A program made the position numbers and the translations under genes. Of a stretch of 64,000 bases of DNA, positions 37,453-46,328 are shown in pieces. Every line of letters begins with the position of its first letter. The first letter of the stretch is position 1. Source of the DNA: Oceanisphaera litoralis (lineage in GTDB: Bacteria; Pseudomonadota; Gammaproteobacteria; Enterobacterales; Aeromonadaceae); NCBI RefSeq assembly GCF_016907015.1, contig NZ_JAFBBE010000003.1, positions 109,189 through 173,188 on the forward strand. The letters are read 5' to 3'. The notes beneath the pieces are model-generated. The model was not told where the DNA came from, ran no database searches, and saw nothing but the letters and a program-made list of their open reading frames with translations.

Positions 37453-38433
37453 TCAGGCGTAGTTGGCAGACCATTGCTCAAGAATCGCCTTGTATGGCTT
37501 GATAAAGTTCTCTTCAGCCATTTTTCCCTGTTTGATGGCCAGCTGGCTGCGCTCTTCTCGATCATAAACAATCTGAGTTAATGAATGATCTGCGTTCTTC
37601 AGATTAGGTTTATATACTTTTCCTGCCACAGCATTAGCATTATATATTTCAGGCCGATAAATTTTTTGAAACGATTCCATGGTGCTGATGGTGCTGATTA
37701 GCTCAAGATGCGTGTAATCATTCAGCAAATCGCCAACGAAGTAAAAAGCCAGAGGTGCGACGCTGTGCGGTGGCATAAAGTAGCGAACTTTCAGGCCCAT
37801 CTTCTTGAAGTATTGCTCCGTTAAAGAGGTCTCATTGGGCAGATACTCAACACCCAATATGGGGTGATGATTTTCAGTCTGGTGATAGGTCTTGTTATCG
37901 GAAACACTCAGGCAGATCACCGGCAACTTGGCAAAATTCTGTTGATAGGTGCTCGAGTTCACAAAACGCTTGAACAGCTTGCCATGCAGATCACCAAAGT
38001 TTTCCGGAATGCTGAAACCGGGTTTGCCCTTGTTGTGCTCCAGCAACAAAACGCTGAAATCATAGTCCCGCACATAAGAGGAGAAGTTATTGCCTACAAT
38101 GCCTTCTGTGCGTTGCTTGGTCTTGTGATCAACAATAATGGTTTTCAGCACTTCAATCGTAGGAAAGGTATGCGCCTTGCCTTCATTGTCGATATCCATA
38201 TCAACAGAGATGATTTCCAGCTCAACGGAGTAACGGTCTGCTCTGGGGTTATCCCAATTTACCAGGGCATTGAAACGATTGTTAATCATCGTCAAGGTAT
38301 TACGCAGGTTTTTCTGACGGCTCTCTCCCCTGGCCAGGTTGGCAAAGTTGGTCGTGGCACGGGTGCTGTCTGCGGGTTGATAATTTTCATCGAAAGCAAT
38401 GCTGTTTACAGAAAATTTGAAGTCGTTACTCAT
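37453..38433 (-). CDS. mesX: DUF1852 protein, MesX (partner of MesD)
   Basis: A 326-aa protein of the DUF1852 family, with MSNDFKFSVNSIAFDENY, NFANLARGESRQKNLRNTLTMINNRFN and EIISVDMDIDNEG near the start. No signal peptide or membrane segment is seen. MesX is required for MesD-dependent methionine synthesis and has been proposed to be an oxygenase that supplies the methyl donor; that is inference in the literature. The frame runs to 38502, but MSNDFKF at 38433 is the family N-terminus, with GGAT/GATGAA upstream. First gene of the mesX-mesD operon. Confidence 0.85.
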   Translation of the reverse strand: MSNDFKFSVNSIAFDENYQPADSTRATTNFANLARGESRQKNLRNTLTMINNRFNALVNWDNPRADRYSVELEIISVDMDIDNEGKAHTFPTIEVLKTIIVDHKTKQRTEGIVGNNFSSYVRDYDFSVLLLEHNKGKPGFSIPENFGDLHGKLFKRFVNSSTYQQNFAKLPVICLSVSDNKTYHQTENHHPILGVEYLPNETSLTEQYFKKMGLKVRYFMPPHSVAPLAFYFVGDLLNDYTHLELISTISTMESFQKIYRPEIYNANAVAGKVYKPNLKNADHSLTQIVYDREERSQLAIKQGKMAEENFIKPYKAILEQWSANYA

Positions 38434-38522
38434 AATGTTGTTCATCCATTTGTTGAGATAAAGCCTGAATCTGTTCCCTGCCCCTTCTGGAAGTCCAGAC
38501 ATCTAGAGCTAAGCATGGGTAT

Positions 38523-38565
38523 GTTATACAGGGGCATTTTCATGAACAAAAATGATTTTACTTCA
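38523..38565 (-). promoter_or_regulatory. Candidate mesX promoter with a MetR-like box
   Basis: On the minus strand a TATAAC -10 lies at 38523-38528. At 38553-38565 is a 13-bp site, TGAAGTAAAATCA on the minus strand, matching the MetR pattern TGAA-N5-TTCA with one mismatch. Its centre would be about 43 bases before transcription start, where activators bind. The rest of the gap (38566-38810) has a GAGGC/GCCTC hairpin near 38606 and no gene that I can see. Confidence 0.38.
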
Positions 38566-38810
38566 TCAATAGATGAGCCATGCTCATGCTTTGTTATGAG
38601 GCAAGGCTATGCCTCGCACCCGGTATGCCAAGTTAAAGGTTGGAGGCACTTGCAAATACGCCAGCATACCGGCGAACAGCCATGGCGCTGAGCCGGTTGC
38701 TGTTGTGCTCCGTTCGTAAGGTGTGCAGATCGTGGAGAGATATCAGCCGGACAATGCCGGAAATTAGGGGATGATTGAAAACGGTATGAATTTAAAGCAA
38801 GAGCGAATAA

Positions 38811-39695
38811 CTACCTGACATTCTGAGCCTGAACAATGAAATCATTCAGGTAGTTAATCCGCTCTTCGCCTTTTCGCACGCCCAGAAATATCTGTTTTTT
38901 AATGCCATCTTGACCGAACCGAAGGCTTTTAATGGCCATGGTCTTGGCGAACTCATCCACCAACCAGCCAGGTAATGCACAGACGCCCCTGCCTGCGGCC
39001 ACCATCTGCAACATGATTTCCGTGGTTTCTATCGTCTTGTGTTTTTTGACCGTGCATTTTGCGGGGTTCAAGAACTGGCTGTAAATATCCAGCCGTTCAG
39101 GCTCTACCGGATAGCTGAATAACACTTCTTCACCGAGCTGCTCGGGCAGGATCGAGCTTTGCGTGGCAAGGGGGTGAGAGGATGACACGACGAGTCTGTG
39201 TTCATAGTCGAATACCGGTATAAAGGTCAGCTTGGGTTTATACAGGGGATCGGGCGTGACCAGGATATCTATCTCGTAGCTGTGCAGGGCACCCAGACCA
39301 CCGAACTGAAATTCCTGCTTGACGTCAATGTCAACGTTTGGCCACTTTTCAAGATAAGGTTCAATCACTTTTAACAGCCATTGATAGCAAGGATGGCATT
39401 CCATGCCGATGCGCAGTGAACCCATTTCGCCTGTGGCGATCTGACGCAACAGATGTTCTGTGTGTTTAAACTGCGGCAACACCCGGTTGGCCAGCGTTAA
39501 CATTTGCTCACCTGCAGTGGTCAGGCGCAAGCTTCTCCCTTCTTTTTGCCAAACCGGCGTCTTGATCTGGCCTTCCAGTTTTTTGATGCTGTGACTCAGT
39601 GCAGACTGGGATAAATTTAACGATTCGGCAGCCTGGGTCAAGGTGCCCTGCTCTTTTATTGCAGCCAGTACTTCAAGGTGAAACCGCTCCAGCAT
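38811..39695 (-). CDS. LysR-type regulator, MetR-like
   Basis: A 294-aa LysR protein. The N-terminal helix-turn-helix is TLTQAAESLNLSQSALSHSIKKLE (residues about 18-41), followed by the ligand-binding domain. The stretches RIGMECHPCYQWLLKVIEPYLEKWP, FDYEHRLVVSSSHPLA, YPVEPERLDIYSQFLNPA and MVAAGRGVCALPGWLV track E. coli MetR closely, including the ECH.C.QWL segment. MetR senses homocysteine and activates metE and related genes. Its place beside mesX-mesD argues it controls them. It is on the same strand, upstream, rather than divergent. Confidence 0.85.
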   Translation of the reverse strand: MLERFHLEVLAAIKEQGTLTQAAESLNLSQSALSHSIKKLEGQIKTPVWQKEGRSLRLTTAGEQMLTLANRVLPQFKHTEHLLRQIATGEMGSLRIGMECHPCYQWLLKVIEPYLEKWPNVDIDVKQEFQFGGLGALHSYEIDILVTPDPLYKPKLTFIPVFDYEHRLVVSSSHPLATQSSILPEQLGEEVLFSYPVEPERLDIYSQFLNPAKCTVKKHKTIETTEIMLQMVAAGRGVCALPGWLVDEFAKTMAIKSLRFGQDGIKKQIFLGVRKGEERINYLNDFIVQAQNVR

Positions 39696-39735
39696 GACTT
39701 GACTCCTGTCTTTAGTATTTCACCTGCAAAGGCAC

Positions 39736-39761
39736 GGCACCCCCGCCTTCGCAAGGGTGCC
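39736..39761. repeat. REP-like palindrome
   Basis: GGCACCC (39736-39742) pairs with GGGTGCC (39755-39761) around CCGCCTTCGCAA. It belongs to the same CCCGCCTTCGCGAGGG-type family as sites near 7034, 15525, 35525, 46018 and 51839. It lies between the LysR gene and the asmA-like gene. Confidence 0.6.
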
Positions 39762-39763
39762 GA

Positions 39764-39797
39764 TAAAAAAAACCGGCTCCAGAATCCACACCGGTTT
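39764..39797 (-). terminator. Probable terminator after the AsmA-family gene
   Basis: AAACCGG and CCGGTTT (39770-39776, 39791-39797) form a 7-bp stem with a 14-base loop. On the minus strand it is followed by a run of eight Ts that overlaps the stem base. It lies about 66 bases past the gene's stop. Confidence 0.5.
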
Positions 39798-39863
39798 AGG
39801 ATATTGCCTGCCGGCTCACCGGGCGTGAGCGCAGGCCGAAGCGACGGTGGTCTGCGGCCGAAG

Positions 39864-41810
39864 TTACAGACCCAGTTTATCGAGCAGGCCCGGTAGTTTG
39901 TCGCCTAGTTTGTCGCCGAGCTGGTCGCCCAGTTTCTCACCCAGCTTTTCGTTGAGCTTGCGCTTGACCCGTTCGGCTTCCTTGTCGGCTTTTTCTCGCA
40001 GATAGAGATCGAATATCTGCTGCAGATCCAGGCTGTATTTGGGCTGCTGGTAGCTGCCGCCAATGCGCACCGGCAGTATGATGTTCTTGAGCTCGCTCAG
40101 TTCTTCACCGTCCTGGCCCTTGAGGCTGCCGACGATGGCGGTGTTGAACAACAGATCCAGCGATTCGTCGAGCAGGTTGGTTTCTCCCTCGCCGTCGATG
40201 CGCAACAGGGGCGACGCCATGTGCAGGTTATCGGTGCTCACCGTGCCCTTGGCGATGGACAAATCGGCGGTCAGGGCACTGAAGTCGGTTTTCTCGACCG
40301 CGTCTTCCGCCGGCAGCGGCAGTCCCTTCACCCTGGCATGTGCCCGGCGGATCAGCGCCGCAATATTCACCCCGTTCAGGGCGCCATCGGCCACCTTCAG
40401 TTCGCTGCTGCCCTTTATGCTGCGCTTGATGGCATCGGCGGTCAGGCCGGTACCCGTCAGATCAAAAGACAGATCCGCCCGCCCTTCCAGGTAGTCGATA
40501 CCGGCCGCTGCGGCCAGGAGATCACGGGCATTCACCCCGGTCAGCGTCTTCTGTACCCGAAAACGCGCCGGGTGAGCATTGACGTCCAGCTCACCATTGG
40601 CGTCAATCTTGCCTTCATAGAGCCGAGCCTGCACCTGGTCGAGTTTCACCTTGCCCTGATCGATGTTGACTCTGATAGTAAGCTGTTCCAGCTCGATCCC
40701 CTGCACCCGCACCTTGTCGGCGGCCAGCCGGCCTTCCAGCTTGATGCCCTTGAGTGCAGACAGGTCCGGCTCGCTGGCCGCACTGGCAGCAGGCAGACTG
40801 GCCTTGACAGGGGCTGCCGCACTGGCCGCCGCCTGCTCATCGGCAGGCGTCTCGGGCGAGGTACGCCATTCGGCCTGCAGCGCATCCACATCCAGCAGCG
40901 CCGTACTCAGGTTGAAGCGCACATCCGGGATGGCGGCATGATGTAACGACAGCTCGCCGGTCGCCTCCAGGGCACCCAGTTTCAGGCTGATGTCGCCGAA
41001 CTCGGCCAGTTGGCGGTCGACATCATAGGCCAGGTTACCCTGCAGCCGCAGTTGCTTGGTGCCGGGAATGGCGCGTCCGGTGGCGTCGACATCCAGCTTC
41101 AACGCATCCAGCCGCAAGCGGTCGAACGCCGGCGCCAGCCACAGCTGACCGGTGGCATCGATATTGGCCTGCACCTCGTCACTGAACAGATTGCCGGACA
41201 GGCTCAGGGGGACTGCCTTGCCGGGAGCAAACTCGTCGAGTGTGAAATTAACCCGGTTGAGGCGCCTCAGGGTATTGCTGATTTCGTTCTGCACCACGAC
41301 CTCGGCATCCACCACCCGCACACCGGCCAGGCTGATGCTCATCGGCTGACGCGGTTCGTCGGCATTGGCAGACTCGTCGGTGGCATCCGTGTTCTTGTCC
41401 GGGCCGGTGGCGGCAGACAGGGTGCGCAGATCGTCGATATTGGTCACTCCATCGGCACGGGTGATCAGGTGCAGGCGCGCATTGTCCAGCACAGCTTCAC
41501 CGATTTCGAGCCGGTTATCGAACAGTGGCTTCAGCGCCACGTCCAGGCTGATTTCACCGACGGACAGGGTGTTGCCCGCGGCAAAACCGGGCGGATTGAG
41601 CAGGGCGGTATCGTTGAGGGTAAAGCCGATGGAGGGAAAGAAACGCCAGCTCAGATCACCCTTGATCACCAGGGTACGGCCGGTTTTTTCCCGGGTCTGC
41701 TCTATCAGTACCCGTTTAACCCTGTCGGTATCCACCACCTGGGTCAGAATCACCAGCGCCAGCAGCACTAACAGCAGCAATGCCGCCACGCCGTAGAGTA
41801 GTTTTTTCAT
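39864..41810 (-). CDS. AsmA family protein
   Basis: A 648-aa envelope protein anchored by one N-terminal transmembrane helix (residues about 4-24). AsmA-type segments follow: GKDLSWRFFPSIGFTL-like near residue 50 and ILPVRIGGSYQQPKYSLDLQ near the C-terminus. AsmA-like proteins form long beta-rich grooves thought to move phospholipids between inner and outer membranes. A Glu/Ala-rich insert lies around 330-355. The C-terminal 30 residues repeat GEKLGDQLGDKLGDK-like units, an unusual amphipathic tail. It is not operonic with its neighbours. Confidence 0.9.
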   Translation of the reverse strand: MKKLLYGVAALLLLVLLALVILTQVVDTDRVKRVLIEQTREKTGRTLVIKGDLSWRFFPSIGFTLNDTALLNPPGFAAGNTLSVGEISLDVALKPLFDNRLEIGEAVLDNARLHLITRADGVTNIDDLRTLSAATGPDKNTDATDESANADEPRQPMSISLAGVRVVDAEVVVQNEISNTLRRLNRVNFTLDEFAPGKAVPLSLSGNLFSDEVQANIDATGQLWLAPAFDRLRLDALKLDVDATGRAIPGTKQLRLQGNLAYDVDRQLAEFGDISLKLGALEATGELSLHHAAIPDVRFNLSTALLDVDALQAEWRTSPETPADEQAAASAAAPVKASLPAASAASEPDLSALKGIKLEGRLAADKVRVQGIELEQLTIRVNIDQGKVKLDQVQARLYEGKIDANGELDVNAHPARFRVQKTLTGVNARDLLAAAAGIDYLEGRADLSFDLTGTGLTADAIKRSIKGSSELKVADGALNGVNIAALIRRAHARVKGLPLPAEDAVEKTDFSALTADLSIAKGTVSTDNLHMASPLLRIDGEGETNLLDESLDLLFNTAIVGSLKGQDGEELSELKNIILPVRIGGSYQQPKYSLDLQQIFDLYLREKADKEAERVKRKLNEKLGEKLGDQLGDKLGDKLPGLLDKLGL

Positions 41811-41889
41811 TATTGTTATCTCGTTTTTGTTTAATTAAATCCATTTCGCAATATTTGGTACCAGAGTGACGGTATCTTTCGGCAGGCGG

Positions 41890-41935
41890 CGTGCATGTCG
41901 GGATTCGCTACGCTCATCGCCAACCTACTACTTAC
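41890..41935. repeat. Partial GGGATTCGCT..GCTCATCGCC repeat
   Basis: Part of the intergenic family found complete near 46076-46250 and 56604-56690. Here only the right half (GGGATTCGCTACGCTCATCG, then CCAACCTAC) is seen, in the gap between dcd and the asmA-like gene. Confidence 0.55.
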
Positions 41936-41963
41936 AGCTTACCGCTCCCCGAGGGGGCCGGTA

Positions 41964-42545
41964 TCAGTCCTGATTGATGCGGCTCGCATCCGCGCCTTGC
42001 TGTGACTTGTACTTGGCACTGGCCCGAGTCATGTAGGGCCGCTCGGCCGGTCCGGACATGGTTTCGAAATTCAGCGCGCCAATGACCATCTTCGGGCGCA
42101 GTGCCAGCGGCAGTTTGCCGCTGTTGTAGAATTCCAGCACGATGCGCCCGGACCAGCCCGGATCGATGCGGTGGGCCGTCACGTGCACCATGAGGCCGAG
42201 CCGGGCCAGCGAAGAGCGCCCGTCCAGCCAGCCGACAATGTTATCGGGCAGGGTGACAGATTCAAGTGTTACCGCCAGCGCCAGCTCACCCGGATGCAGG
42301 AAGAAGGCCTCGCCATCGGGGATGACAATCTCGTCACTCATCACCCGGTTGATGGCTTCGGACACCTGAGCCCTGGGCCCGCTCAGTTCGATATAGGGCG
42401 CGGTATGGTCCTGAAACACCCTGAATTCGTTGCCGAGCAGCACATCGACACTGACGCCGCTGATCCGATCGGGATCCGGAGCCGGACTGATCTGGATAAG
42501 ACCCTCGGCCAGATAACGCTTGATATCCCGGTCACAAAGACGCAT
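41964..42545 (-). CDS. dcd: dCTP deaminase
   Basis: Converts dCTP to dUTP, the main source of dUMP for thymidylate in enteric-type bacteria. The 193-aa length equals E. coli Dcd. Conserved blocks are [53 protein letters not shown] and [20 protein letters not shown], which contains the catalytic glutamate. It lies about 95 bases after mrp on the same strand, as in E. coli relatives. Confidence 0.97.
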   Translation of the reverse strand: MRLCDRDIKRYLAEGLIQISPAPDPDRISGVSVDVLLGNEFRVFQDHTAPYIELSGPRAQVSEAINRVMSDEIVIPDGEAFFLHPGELALAVTLESVTLPDNIVGWLDGRSSLARLGLMVHVTAHRIDPGWSGRIVLEFYNSGKLPLALRPKMVIGALNFETMSGPAERPYMTRASAKYKSQQGADASRINQD

Positions 42546-42640
42546 GAAAACTCCTTAACTCAATGTTGAATCCCGCCACGGCAGCGACGGCCCTTGCCGT
42601 CTGGCCGCAAAAACGGCGTGCCTGCGTGGCAGTGATGCGA

Positions 42641-43714
42641 TTAAACCTGCCGGGTATAAAGGCGGGTGGGAATGGTATTGCCACTAAAATAAAGCCCCGC
42701 CGCCACCCGGGCGGCGATGTTCAGATAACCCTGGGCCAGCACGCCATCGGGCTCGGCGATCAGCGTTGGCGTGCCCTTGTCCATATGCCGGCAAATGCGC
42801 ACATCCAGCGGCAGCTGACCGAGCAAGGGCACCTGATGCTCGTTTGATACCCGCTGACCGCCGCCTTCGCCAAACAGAAACTCCTTGTGCTCACACTGGC
42901 TGCACCGGTGATAGCTCATGTTCTCCACCACCCCCAGTACCGGAATATTGACCTTCCGGAACATGCTGATGCCCTTGACGGCATCGGCCAGCGCCACGTT
43001 CTGCGGCGTGCTCACCACCAGAGCACCGGTGGTCGGCACCTGCTGGGCCATGGTGATCTGAATGTCGCCGGTGCCCGGCGGCAGATCCACCACCAGATAA
43101 TCGAGGTCGCCCCAGCGGGTTTCTCGCAATATCTGCGCCAGCGCCTTGCTGGCCATGGGTCCACGCCACACGGTGGCATCATCCGCCCCCACCAGAAAGC
43201 CGATGCTGTTGGCCTTGATGCCGTGCGCCGTCACCGGCGCCATGGTCTTGCCATCGTCGCTTTCGGGCCGGGCGCCGGTCACACCCAGCATCATGGGAAT
43301 GGAAGGCCCATACACATCCGCATCCAGTATGCCCACCCGGGCACCGAGCCGACTCAGCGCCAGCGCCAGATTCACCGCCGTGGTGGACTTGCCCACCCCG
43401 CCCTTGCCGGACGACACCGCGATAATATTACGTACTCCGGGCACGGCCTGGGCATCGTTGGCTTGCGCCAGTGAGGCCACCTCATGCGTCACTTGCCAGC
43501 GCACCGCACGGGCGCCACTCAGCCGACACAAGTCCGCGTCCAGGGTCTGCAGCTCGGCTTCCAGCCGGTAGTCGACGAAGGGCAGCAACAGCGAGATCAC
43601 CAGTATCTCTTGTTCCAGCGTCACACTGCGGACAAAACCGGCAGTCACCGGATCCCTGGCCCAGTGCGCGGGCTTAAACCGGGTCAATCGGGCACTAATC
43701 TGTTCATTATTCAT
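42641..43714 (-). CDS. apbC: Iron-sulfur cluster carrier protein Mrp/ApbC
   Basis: P-loop ATPase that carries and transfers Fe-S clusters. About 357 aa. An N-terminal MIP18-like domain (about 1-75) precedes the ATPase with the deviant Walker A SSGKGGVGKSTTAVNLA, DADVYGPSIPMMLG, and VVDLPPGTGDIQI. The cluster-binding CxxC is in HRCSQCEHKEFLFG. I chose the ATG at 43714 (MNNEQISARL) rather than 43747. It is divergent from metG across about 250 bases, the conserved mrp-metG arrangement. That gap shows a GC-rich palindrome near 43860-43881 and a possible -10 (TATAAC) at 43901. Confidence 0.95.
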   Translation of the reverse strand: MNNEQISARLTRFKPAHWARDPVTAGFVRSVTLEQEILVISLLLPFVDYRLEAELQTLDADLCRLSGARAVRWQVTHEVASLAQANDAQAVPGVRNIIAVSSGKGGVGKSTTAVNLALALSRLGARVGILDADVYGPSIPMMLGVTGARPESDDGKTMAPVTAHGIKANSIGFLVGADDATVWRGPMASKALAQILRETRWGDLDYLVVDLPPGTGDIQITMAQQVPTTGALVVSTPQNVALADAVKGISMFRKVNIPVLGVVENMSYHRCSQCEHKEFLFGEGGGQRVSNEHQVPLLGQLPLDVRICRHMDKGTPTLIAEPDGVLAQGYLNIAARVAAGLYFSGNTIPTRLYTRQV

Positions 43715-43965
43715 TCTGTGTCGCCTGGTGATGACTCTGTTCTGCACTCTATCAAAAAGCCCGCAGCGGCGAAACGTCGGGCCGAGGCGATATGCGGCTT
43801 TGCCGGGTTTATGTCGTATCTGTGCCGCTCCATGCCGGAACGAGCCAGGGGCACCCTACCGGGCCGGGCTCTTTGGCCCGGAAAAAGCCGCCAAGGTGTG
43901 TATAACCGAAAAAAACTCGGGTAACATGCTCTGTCCCGTGTAATCGACTCAACAGAATGGAAATT

Positions 43966-46002
43966 ATGGCTACCGAACCTCGTAAGATACTTGTCACCTG
44001 CGCCCTGCCCTATGCCAACGGTTCAATTCACCTTGGCCATATGCTGGAGCACATTCAGGCCGATATCTGGGTTCGTTATCAGCGAATGCGTGGCCATCAG
44101 GTTCATTTTATCTGCGCCGACGATGCACACGGCACCCCCATCATGCTCAAGGCCCAGCAACTGGGTGTGGATCCCGAGCAGATGATTGCCGCCGTACAGC
44201 AGGAGCATAAAGCCGACTTCGACCGCTTCAACATCGGCTTCGACAACTATCACTCGACCCACAGTAAAGAAAATCGCGAATTTGCCGAGCTGATCTACGG
44301 TCGCCTCAAGAGCAACGGCTTTATCGAAAACCGCACCATTTCCCAGCTCTATGATCCGGAGCAGAACATGTTTCTGCCGGACCGTTTCGTCAAGGGCACC
44401 TGTCCCAGCTGCAAGGCGGAAGATCAGTACGGCGACAACTGCGAAGTGTGCGGCGCCACCTACAGCCCGGCGGAGCTGATTGACCCGCGTTCGGCGGTGT
44501 CCGGCGCCACCCCGGTGATGAAAGACACAGAGCACTTCTTCTTCGACCTGCCCCAGTTCGAGGGCATGCTCAAGGCCTGGACCCGCTCCGGCGCCCTGCA
44601 GGAAGAAATGGCCAACAAGATGAGTGAATGGTTCGAGTCCGGCTTGCAGCAGTGGGACATCACCCGCGATGCGCCCTACTTCGGCTTCGAAATTCCCGAT
44701 GCCCCGGGCAAGTATTTCTATGTATGGCTGGATGCGCCCATCGGCTACATGGGCTCGTTCAAGAACTACTGCGACCGACGCGGCGATCTCAGCTTCGACG
44801 AATACTGGAACAAAAACAGCAGCACCGAGCTGTACCACTTTATCGGCAAGGACATTGTCTACTTCCACAGCCTGTTCTGGCCCGCCGTGCTGGAAGGCAG
44901 CGATTACCGCAAGCCCAGCAACATCTTCGTGCACGGCTACGTCACGGTGAACGGTGCCAAGATGTCCAAGTCCAAGGGTACCTTCATCAAGGCCGACACC
45001 TACCTCAAGCACCTGGATCCCGAGTGCCTGCGTTATTACTACGCCGCCAAGCTGTCCAGCCGCATCGACGATCTGGACTTGAACCTGGATGATTTCGTGG
45101 CCCGGGTGAACAGCGACGTGGTCAACAAGCTGGTCAATCTCGCCTCGCGCAACGCCGGCTTCATTGCCAAGCGCTTCGACGGCCGGCTTGCCGCCGACTG
45201 CGCCGAGCCCGAGCTGTACGCCGAGTTTGCCGCCGCCGCCGAGCGCATCGGCCAGTGTTATGAGCAGCGCGAATTCGGCCGCGCCATTCGCGACATCATG
45301 GCATTGGCCGACAAGGCCAACCGCTATGTGGACGACAAGGCCCCCTGGGTGCTGGCCAAACAGGAAGGCAAAGACGCCGAACTGCAGGCCGTGTGCTCCA
45401 TGGGCCTTAACCTGTTCCGGGTCTTGATGACCTACCTCAAGCCGGTCATGCCCGAACTGACCGAGCGTGCCGAGGCCTTCCTCGACTGCGAACTGAGCTG
45501 GAACGCCGTCAGCGAACCGCTGCTGGACCACGGCATCAACAAGTTCAAGGCCCTGTTCAGCCGCATCGACGCCGACAAGGTCGCCGCCATGGTCGAGGCC
45601 TCGAAGGAAGATCTTGCCGCCGAGCAGGCCCAGGTCAAACCGGTTACCGGCCCCCTGGCCGATGACCCCATCGGCGAGACCATCAGCTTCGACGACTTCG
45701 CCAAGGTCGATCTGCGCGTGGCGCTGATCAAGAAGGCCGAAGCCGTGCCCAAGGCCGAGAAGCTGCTGCGCCTGGAGCTGGATCTGGGTGGCGAAACCCG
45801 CCAGGTGTTTGCCGGCATCAAGTCCGCCTACAACCCGGAAGATCTGGAAGGCAAGCTCACCGTCATGGTGGCCAACCTGGCCCCGCGCAAGATGCGCTTC
45901 GGCCTGAGCGAAGGCATGGTGCTGGCCGCCGGCCCCGGTGGCCAGGATTTGTGGATCCTCGAGCCCCAGGACGGCGCCCAGCCCGGCATGCGGATTAAAT
46001 AA
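43966..46002 (+). CDS. metG: Methionyl-tRNA synthetase
   Basis: Charges tRNA-Met and initiator tRNA. The 678-aa protein has the class I HIGH motif ([12 protein letters not shown], residues about 19-30), a zinc-binding connective peptide with two CxxC pairs ([17 protein letters not shown]), the KMSKSKGTF loop near 335, an anticodon-binding helical domain, and a C-terminal dimerisation tRNA-binding domain ([18 protein letters not shown] to the end). Either the ATG at 43957 or 43966 could start it; [12 protein letters not shown] fits the family better. An initiator tRNA gene lies at the left edge of the window. Confidence 0.98.
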   Translation: MATEPRKILVTCALPYANGSIHLGHMLEHIQADIWVRYQRMRGHQVHFICADDAHGTPIMLKAQQLGVDPEQMIAAVQQEHKADFDRFNIGFDNYHSTHSKENREFAELIYGRLKSNGFIENRTISQLYDPEQNMFLPDRFVKGTCPSCKAEDQYGDNCEVCGATYSPAELIDPRSAVSGATPVMKDTEHFFFDLPQFEGMLKAWTRSGALQEEMANKMSEWFESGLQQWDITRDAPYFGFEIPDAPGKYFYVWLDAPIGYMGSFKNYCDRRGDLSFDEYWNKNSSTELYHFIGKDIVYFHSLFWPAVLEGSDYRKPSNIFVHGYVTVNGAKMSKSKGTFIKADTYLKHLDPECLRYYYAAKLSSRIDDLDLNLDDFVARVNSDVVNKLVNLASRNAGFIAKRFDGRLAADCAEPELYAEFAAAAERIGQCYEQREFGRAIRDIMALADKANRYVDDKAPWVLAKQEGKDAELQAVCSMGLNLFRVLMTYLKPVMPELTERAEAFLDCELSWNAVSEPLLDHGINKFKALFSRIDADKVAAMVEASKEDLAAEQAQVKPVTGPLADDPIGETISFDDFAKVDLRVALIKKAEAVPKAEKLLRLELDLGGETRQVFAGIKSAYNPEDLEGKLTVMVANLAPRKMRFGLSEGMVLAAGPGGQDLWILEPQDGAQPGMRIK

Positions 46003-46012
46003 CCCCCGCCCA

Positions 46013-46255
46013 ACCGTCGCCCCCGCGAAGGCGGGGGTTCATGAGCACCGTATACATGATGGAATGAGCACCGCGAATTCCAACAATGCCAGCATTACCG
46101 GCACCACTTTTGTTGGCATTCGCTTCGCTCATCACAACCTACTGCACCGAACACCGTAGGTTGGAATGAGCACCGCGAATTCCAACAATTCCAACATTAC
46201 CGGCACCACTTTTGTCGGGATTCGCTTCGCTCATCACCAACCTACTGCGGCCCAA
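46013..46255. repeat. Intergenic repeat cluster: REP-like unit plus two GAATGAGCACCGCGAATTCCAAC elements
   Basis: After metG come a short CCCCGCGAAGGCGGGGG palindrome (about 46020-46037) and two head-to-tail copies of a roughly 90-bp palindromic element (about 46062-46143 and 46159-46245). Each copy begins GGAATGAGCACCGCG and ends TTCGCTTCGCTCATCA. The two copies differ by small changes in the loop. The element recurs at 56604-56690. Confidence 0.75.
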
Positions 46256-46259
46256 ATGC

Positions 46260-46285
46260 AAAAAACCCGCCGAAGCGGGTTTTTT
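46260..46285. terminator. Bidirectional terminator between metG and sdaA
   Basis: CCCGC and GCGGG pair around CGAA, flanked by six As on the left and six Ts on the right, so it can stop transcription from both convergent genes. Confidence 0.9.
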
Positions 46286-46328
46286 CATTTCACTCCTTAC
46301 CCCTCACCCCTTACGGCAAGGGTCGGCA

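Noticed and set aside
44023-45531. A 502-aa frame opposite metG and a 524-aa frame opposite the fumarase gene (50009-51583)
   Set aside because: Both are shadows of strongly conserved plus-strand enzymes.
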